NCBI GenBank assembly: GCA_021791135.1
Contig: JAJYXD010000033.1
Location: 1-6,862, forward strand
Direction: 5' to 3'
Source: a bacterium
GTDB taxonomy: Bacteria > Patescibacteriota > Minisyncoccia > UBA6257 > GWB1-50-10
DNA: 6,862 bases
Under the pieces are notes generated by a model, which was not told the DNA's origin, did no database searches, and worked only from the letters and a program-made list of their open reading frames with translations. Made by a program: the position numbers and the translations under genes. Shown here piece by piece: positions 4,802 to 6,862 of the stretch. The first letter of the stretch is position 1; every line of letters begins with the position of its first letter.

Positions 4802-6277
4802 ATGAAGTCCATGATTCCGAAAGAAATAAAGGAAACGGCAGCGGCGCTTCTGAAGGCAGGCTATCACGCGTATCTCGTGGGCGGATGCGTTCGTGACGTG
4901 CTTTTGAAACGCGATCCCAAGGACTGGGACATCGCGACCGATGCGCATCCGGAGGATATCCAAAAGGCATTCCCTGAAAATGTGTATGAAAACAACTTTG
5001 GAACCGTGGGAGTAAAAACGGAGTCCGAAGACCCGCGTCTCAAGATAGTGGAGGTAACGACGTTCAGGATTGAGAGTGAGTACTCCGACAGGCGTCATCC
5101 CGACGCGGTGCGGTTTGCGAAGACCATCGAGGAAGATCTCTCTCGCAGGGATTTTACCGTCAATGCAATGGCGATGGATTTGAAATCGAAAACACTGGAT
5201 ATGAAGACGGATATCGTCGATCCCTACGGCGGAAAGGAAGATTTGAAAAATAAAATTATCCGCACGGTGGGGGATCCGCGAAAGCGCTTCGAAGAAGACG
5301 CCCTCCGTCTGATGCGCGCCGTACGTTTTGCGGTTGAATTGGGGTTTGAGATAGAGCCGGTTACCATGAAAGCGGTGAAAGATCACGCGGGACTTCTCGA
5401 GATGATCTCAAAAGAGCGGATTCGCGACGAGTTTTTGAAAATCATCATGACCCCGCGTGCCGCCGAGGGCGTCATTCTTCTCGAAGATACGGGGCTTCTC
5501 ACTCACATCATTCCCGAACTCAAAGAAGGAGTCGGGTGCGGACAGAACAAGCATCATATTTATACCGTCTTTGATCATAACGTCCGTGCCCTGAACTACA
5601 CGGTAGAAAAAAACTACTCTCTCGAGGTGCGGCTTGCGGCGCTCCTCCATGATGTGGGAAAACCGAGGACGAAGCGCGGTGAAGGATCCGACTCGACGTT
5701 TTACAATCACGAGGGGGTAGGAGCGAGAATGACGGCGAAGATTATGGATCGTCTTCGTGTCCCGAAGGAGACTGCCGAACGGGTAATTCACCTTGTGCGT
5801 TACCACCTTTTCTACTACAACGTCGGCGAGGTCACCGAAGCGGGCGTACGGCGTTTCATTCAGCGGGTGGGAGAGGAGTACATCGAAGATCTCTTCAAGG
5901 TGCGTGAGGCGGATCGCATCGGTTCCGGCGTGCCGAAAGCGGTGCCTTATAAGCTCCGCCATCTTCGTTTCATGATGGAAAAGGTGAAACGCGATCCGAT
6001 TCATCCGAAAATGCTGAGGATAAAAGGGGATACGGTGATGGAGCTTCTGCATATCCCGCCGGGGCCCAAGGTGGGGCAGCTTCTCTCCGTGCTTCTCGAA
6101 GAAGTGCTTGACGATCCGGCCCTTAATACGGAAGAATATCTCCACGCCCGCGTGAAAGAGCTTGCCGCGCATTCGGAGAAAGAACTTAAGACACTCGCGG
6201 AGCAGGCAAAGGAGAAGAAAGAAGAATTCGAGAGCGGCGTCGAAGAAGATATGAAGAAAAAATATTTCGTGAAATAA
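4802..6277 (+). CDS. cca: CCA-adding tRNA nucleotidyltransferase (class II) with HD domain
   Basis: This 491-residue enzyme should add or repair the 3' CCA of tRNAs from CTP and ATP without a template. The class II head domain has GGCVRD (27-32), the metal-binding DWD (41-43) and RRDFTVNAMA (115-124). The nucleotide-selecting neck holds GDPRKRFEEDALRLMRAVRF (157-176), including the EDxxR motif at E165, D166 and R169. A second half carries an HD domain (HHIYTVFDH at 251-259, HDVGKP at 283-288, H303). It is followed by the PGPKVGQLL segment (420-428) seen in HD-bearing CCA enzymes and a charged helical tail from about 450. Poly(A) polymerases share these motifs, so CCA versus poly(A) activity is not proven by sequence. 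Three neighbouring tRNAs lacking genomic CCA fit the CCA role. The ATG at 4802 is taken because the promoter abuts it. The ATG at 4811, 9 nt after GAGGG, is an alternative that would shorten the protein by three residues. Confidence 0.92.
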   Translation: MKSMIPKEIKETAAALLKAGYHAYLVGGCVRDVLLKRDPKDWDIATDAHPEDIQKAFPENVYENNFGTVGVKTESEDPRLKIVEVTTFRIESEYSDRRHPDAVRFAKTIEEDLSRRDFTVNAMAMDLKSKTLDMKTDIVDPYGGKEDLKNKIIRTVGDPRKRFEEDALRLMRAVRFAVELGFEIEPVTMKAVKDHAGLLEMISKERIRDEFLKIIMTPRAAEGVILLEDTGLLTHIIPELKEGVGCGQNKHHIYTVFDHNVRALNYTVEKNYSLEVRLAALLHDVGKPRTKRGEGSDSTFYNHEGVGARMTAKIMDRLRVPKETAERVIHLVRYHLFYYNVGEVTEAGVRRFIQRVGEEYIEDLFKVREADRIGSGVPKAVPYKLRHLRFMMEKVKRDPIHPKMLRIKGDTVMELLHIPPGPKVGQLLSVLLEEVLDDPALNTEEYLHARVKELAAHSEKELKTLAEQAKEKKEEFESGVEEDMKKKYFVK

Positions 6278-6281
6278 CAAC

Positions 6282-6689
6282 ATGGAACTTCCTTCGTTTA
6301 AAGACGAACGCATCTGGAGAATACTCTCCGATTTCTGGACTTATTTTTTTATCACGTTTCTTATTATCAACTTTCTGAACAGAAGCGCGCTCGATTTTCT
6401 CATCGCGCCGTTCAGCGTGATCTATGTGGGCATCCTCGCGCTTTACGTGGGTACTAAGGAATTCGATCGCTGGTATGACATTCACGAGAGTCGTCACCCG
6501 GGGGAGTTGTTCGTGCTCGCGTGGACGGCGGTCATATTCGGGCTTCTTGTCCTCTCTGCGGTACTCCAAAACGGTTACAGGGTTTCCTCGGAAGCGATCG
6601 CGGTGTATATCATGGTGCTCTCGGTCTTCGCACTCACGCAGAAATCAAAGCGGCTTCACGAGAGGAAAAAAATGAGGAGAAGAAAATAA
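6282..6689 (+). CDS. Small integral membrane protein, four predicted helices, function unknown
   Basis: I do not recognise a family for this 135-residue protein. Four hydrophobic stretches are visible, at about 18-33, 36-57, 75-95 and 103-120. Between the second and third lies a conserved-looking polar loop, TKEFDRWYDIHESRHPGE (58-75). The C-terminus is very basic (KSKRLHERKKMRRRK, 121-135), which by the positive-inside rule suggests it faces the cytoplasm. The ATG at 6282 lies 4 nt after the cca stop with no Shine-Dalgarno, so it is probably co-transcribed and translated by re-initiation after cca. A strong terminator follows 7 nt after its stop. Nothing in the sequence links it to tRNA maturation beyond its position. 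Confidence 0.82.
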   Translation: MELPSFKDERIWRILSDFWTYFFITFLIINFLNRSALDFLIAPFSVIYVGILALYVGTKEFDRWYDIHESRHPGELFVLAWTAVIFGLLVLSAVLQNGYRVSSEAIAVYIMVLSVFALTQKSKRLHERKKMRRRK

Positions 6690-6695
6690 AAAAAT

Positions 6696-6728
6696 AAAAA
6701 CCACCCGCCTTTCCGGCGGGTGGTTTTT
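6696..6728. terminator. Bidirectional intrinsic terminator between cca operon and tRNA-Ala cluster
   Basis: A 14-bp perfect stem has a GC core CCACCCGCC/GGCGGGTGG (6701-6709 with 6715-6723), flanked by five A-T pairs (6696-6700 with 6724-6728). It closes a TTTCC loop. A T-run follows on the plus strand. On the minus strand a long T-rich tract (complement of 6684-6700) follows. It therefore ends both the cca-membrane protein transcript and the opposing tRNA-Pro/tRNA-Ala transcript. Confidence 0.92.
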
Positions 6729-6730
6729 TG

Positions 6731-6801
6731 TGGACCCACGGGGAGTCGAACCCCGGACTCGGCAATGCGAATGCCGCGTAATACCACTTTACTATGGGCC
6801 C
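6731..6801 (-). tRNA. tRNA-Ala (anticodon CGC)
   Basis: The cloverleaf reads on the minus strand. The acceptor GGGCCCA (6801-6795) pairs with TGGGTCC and includes a G3:U70 wobble pair, the classic alanine identity element. The D arm is GTAA/TTAC with a short AGTGGTA loop. The anticodon stem is CGGCA/TGCCG, and the loop TTCGCAT has CGC at 6769-6767. The T arm is CGGGG-TTCGACT-CCCCG and the discriminator is A73. The length is 71 nt. The 3' flank is CACAAAA in phase with A73, so CCA is not encoded. It decodes GCG. The D arm looks more glycine-like than alanine-like, but the anticodon and G3:U70 agree on Ala. Confidence 0.93.
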
Positions 6802-6816
6802 CCATCCAAAGAACTG

Positions 6817-6862
6817 TCGGGCTGCTGGGAGTCGAACCCAGTCTACACGCACCCGAAGCGTG
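6817..6862 (-). tRNA. tRNA-Pro (anticodon CGG), 3' portion only; 5' part beyond window edge
   Basis: From the window edge, the minus strand reads an anticodon stem-loop CACGC-TTCGGGT-GCGTG with anticodon CGG at 6855-6853. The T arm CTGGG-TTCGACT-CCCAG follows, then the acceptor 3' strand CAGCCCG and discriminator A (6817). G72 fits the C1-G72 pair typical of proline tRNAs. The acceptor 5' strand and D arm are cut off. The 3' flank is CAG, so CCA is not encoded. tRNA-Ala starts 15 nt downstream, so the two are likely one transcript ended by the terminator at 6696-6728. Confidence 0.9.

Noticed and set aside
4730..5386. Minus-strand open frame of 218 codons opposite the cca N-terminal half
   Set aside because: It covers the conserved CCA head-domain motifs on the other strand and runs into tRNA-Arg; no protein family is recognisable.
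5408..6313. Minus-strand open frame of 301 codons opposite cca
   Set aside because: Antisense to the HD half of the CCA enzyme; phenylalanine/histidine/arginine-rich shadow, no promoter or motif.

Overview
The window looks like a piece of a bacterial chromosome, most likely from a Patescibacteria/CPR (Parcubacteria-like) lineage. This is an inference from style, not a proven assignment. The genes are compact housekeeping genes with almost no Shine-Dalgarno sequences. There is a small membrane-anchored protein with an N-terminal KGFA box, a mitochondrial-like one-chain phenylalanyl-tRNA synthetase, and a short palindromic DNA element sitting in frame inside recG. No phage, plasmid, CRISPR, transposase or defence gene is visible.

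Layout, left to right. (1) 1-593, plus strand: the 3' end of a phenylalanyl-tRNA synthetase whose catalytic domain continues into a ferredoxin-fold anticodon-binding domain, as in the organellar monomeric enzyme. (2) 594-757: a convergent junction with recG. It holds a 20-bp imperfect inverted repeat ending exactly at the recG stop, and a plus-strand intrinsic terminator lying inside the recG 3' coding end. (3) 693-2840, minus strand: full-length recG, carrying a 30-nt double palindrome as codons 541-550. (4) 2875-3597, minus: a single-domain sugar-phosphate nucleotidylyltransferase starting 7 nt after tRNA-Lys(CTT) (3605-3677). (5) 3780-4637, minus: an unrecognised membrane-anchored, Ser/Thr/Pro-linker extracellular protein, preceded by tRNA-Arg(TCG) (4668-4742). 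(6) 4743-4801: a divergent promoter region. (7) 4802-6277, plus: a CCA-adding-type tRNA nucleotidyltransferase with an HD domain, followed after 4 nt by a small four-helix membrane protein (6282-6689). (8) 6696-6728: a bidirectional terminator shared with a minus-strand tRNA cluster of tRNA-Ala(CGC) and a truncated tRNA-Pro(CGG) at the window edge.

The unifying theme is tRNA biology: four tRNA genes, an aminoacyl-tRNA synthetase and the CCA-adding enzyme. Only tRNA-Arg has an encoded CCA, so the adjacent enzyme would be needed to mature the other three.

The points most worth a second look are the palindromic element translated inside RecG, the one-chain PheRS, near-leaderless promoters for recG and cca, the sugar nucleotidylyltransferase that begins right after a tRNA, and the overlapping convergent 3' ends of pheS and recG. 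I did not find convincing evidence of a wholly new multi-gene system here.
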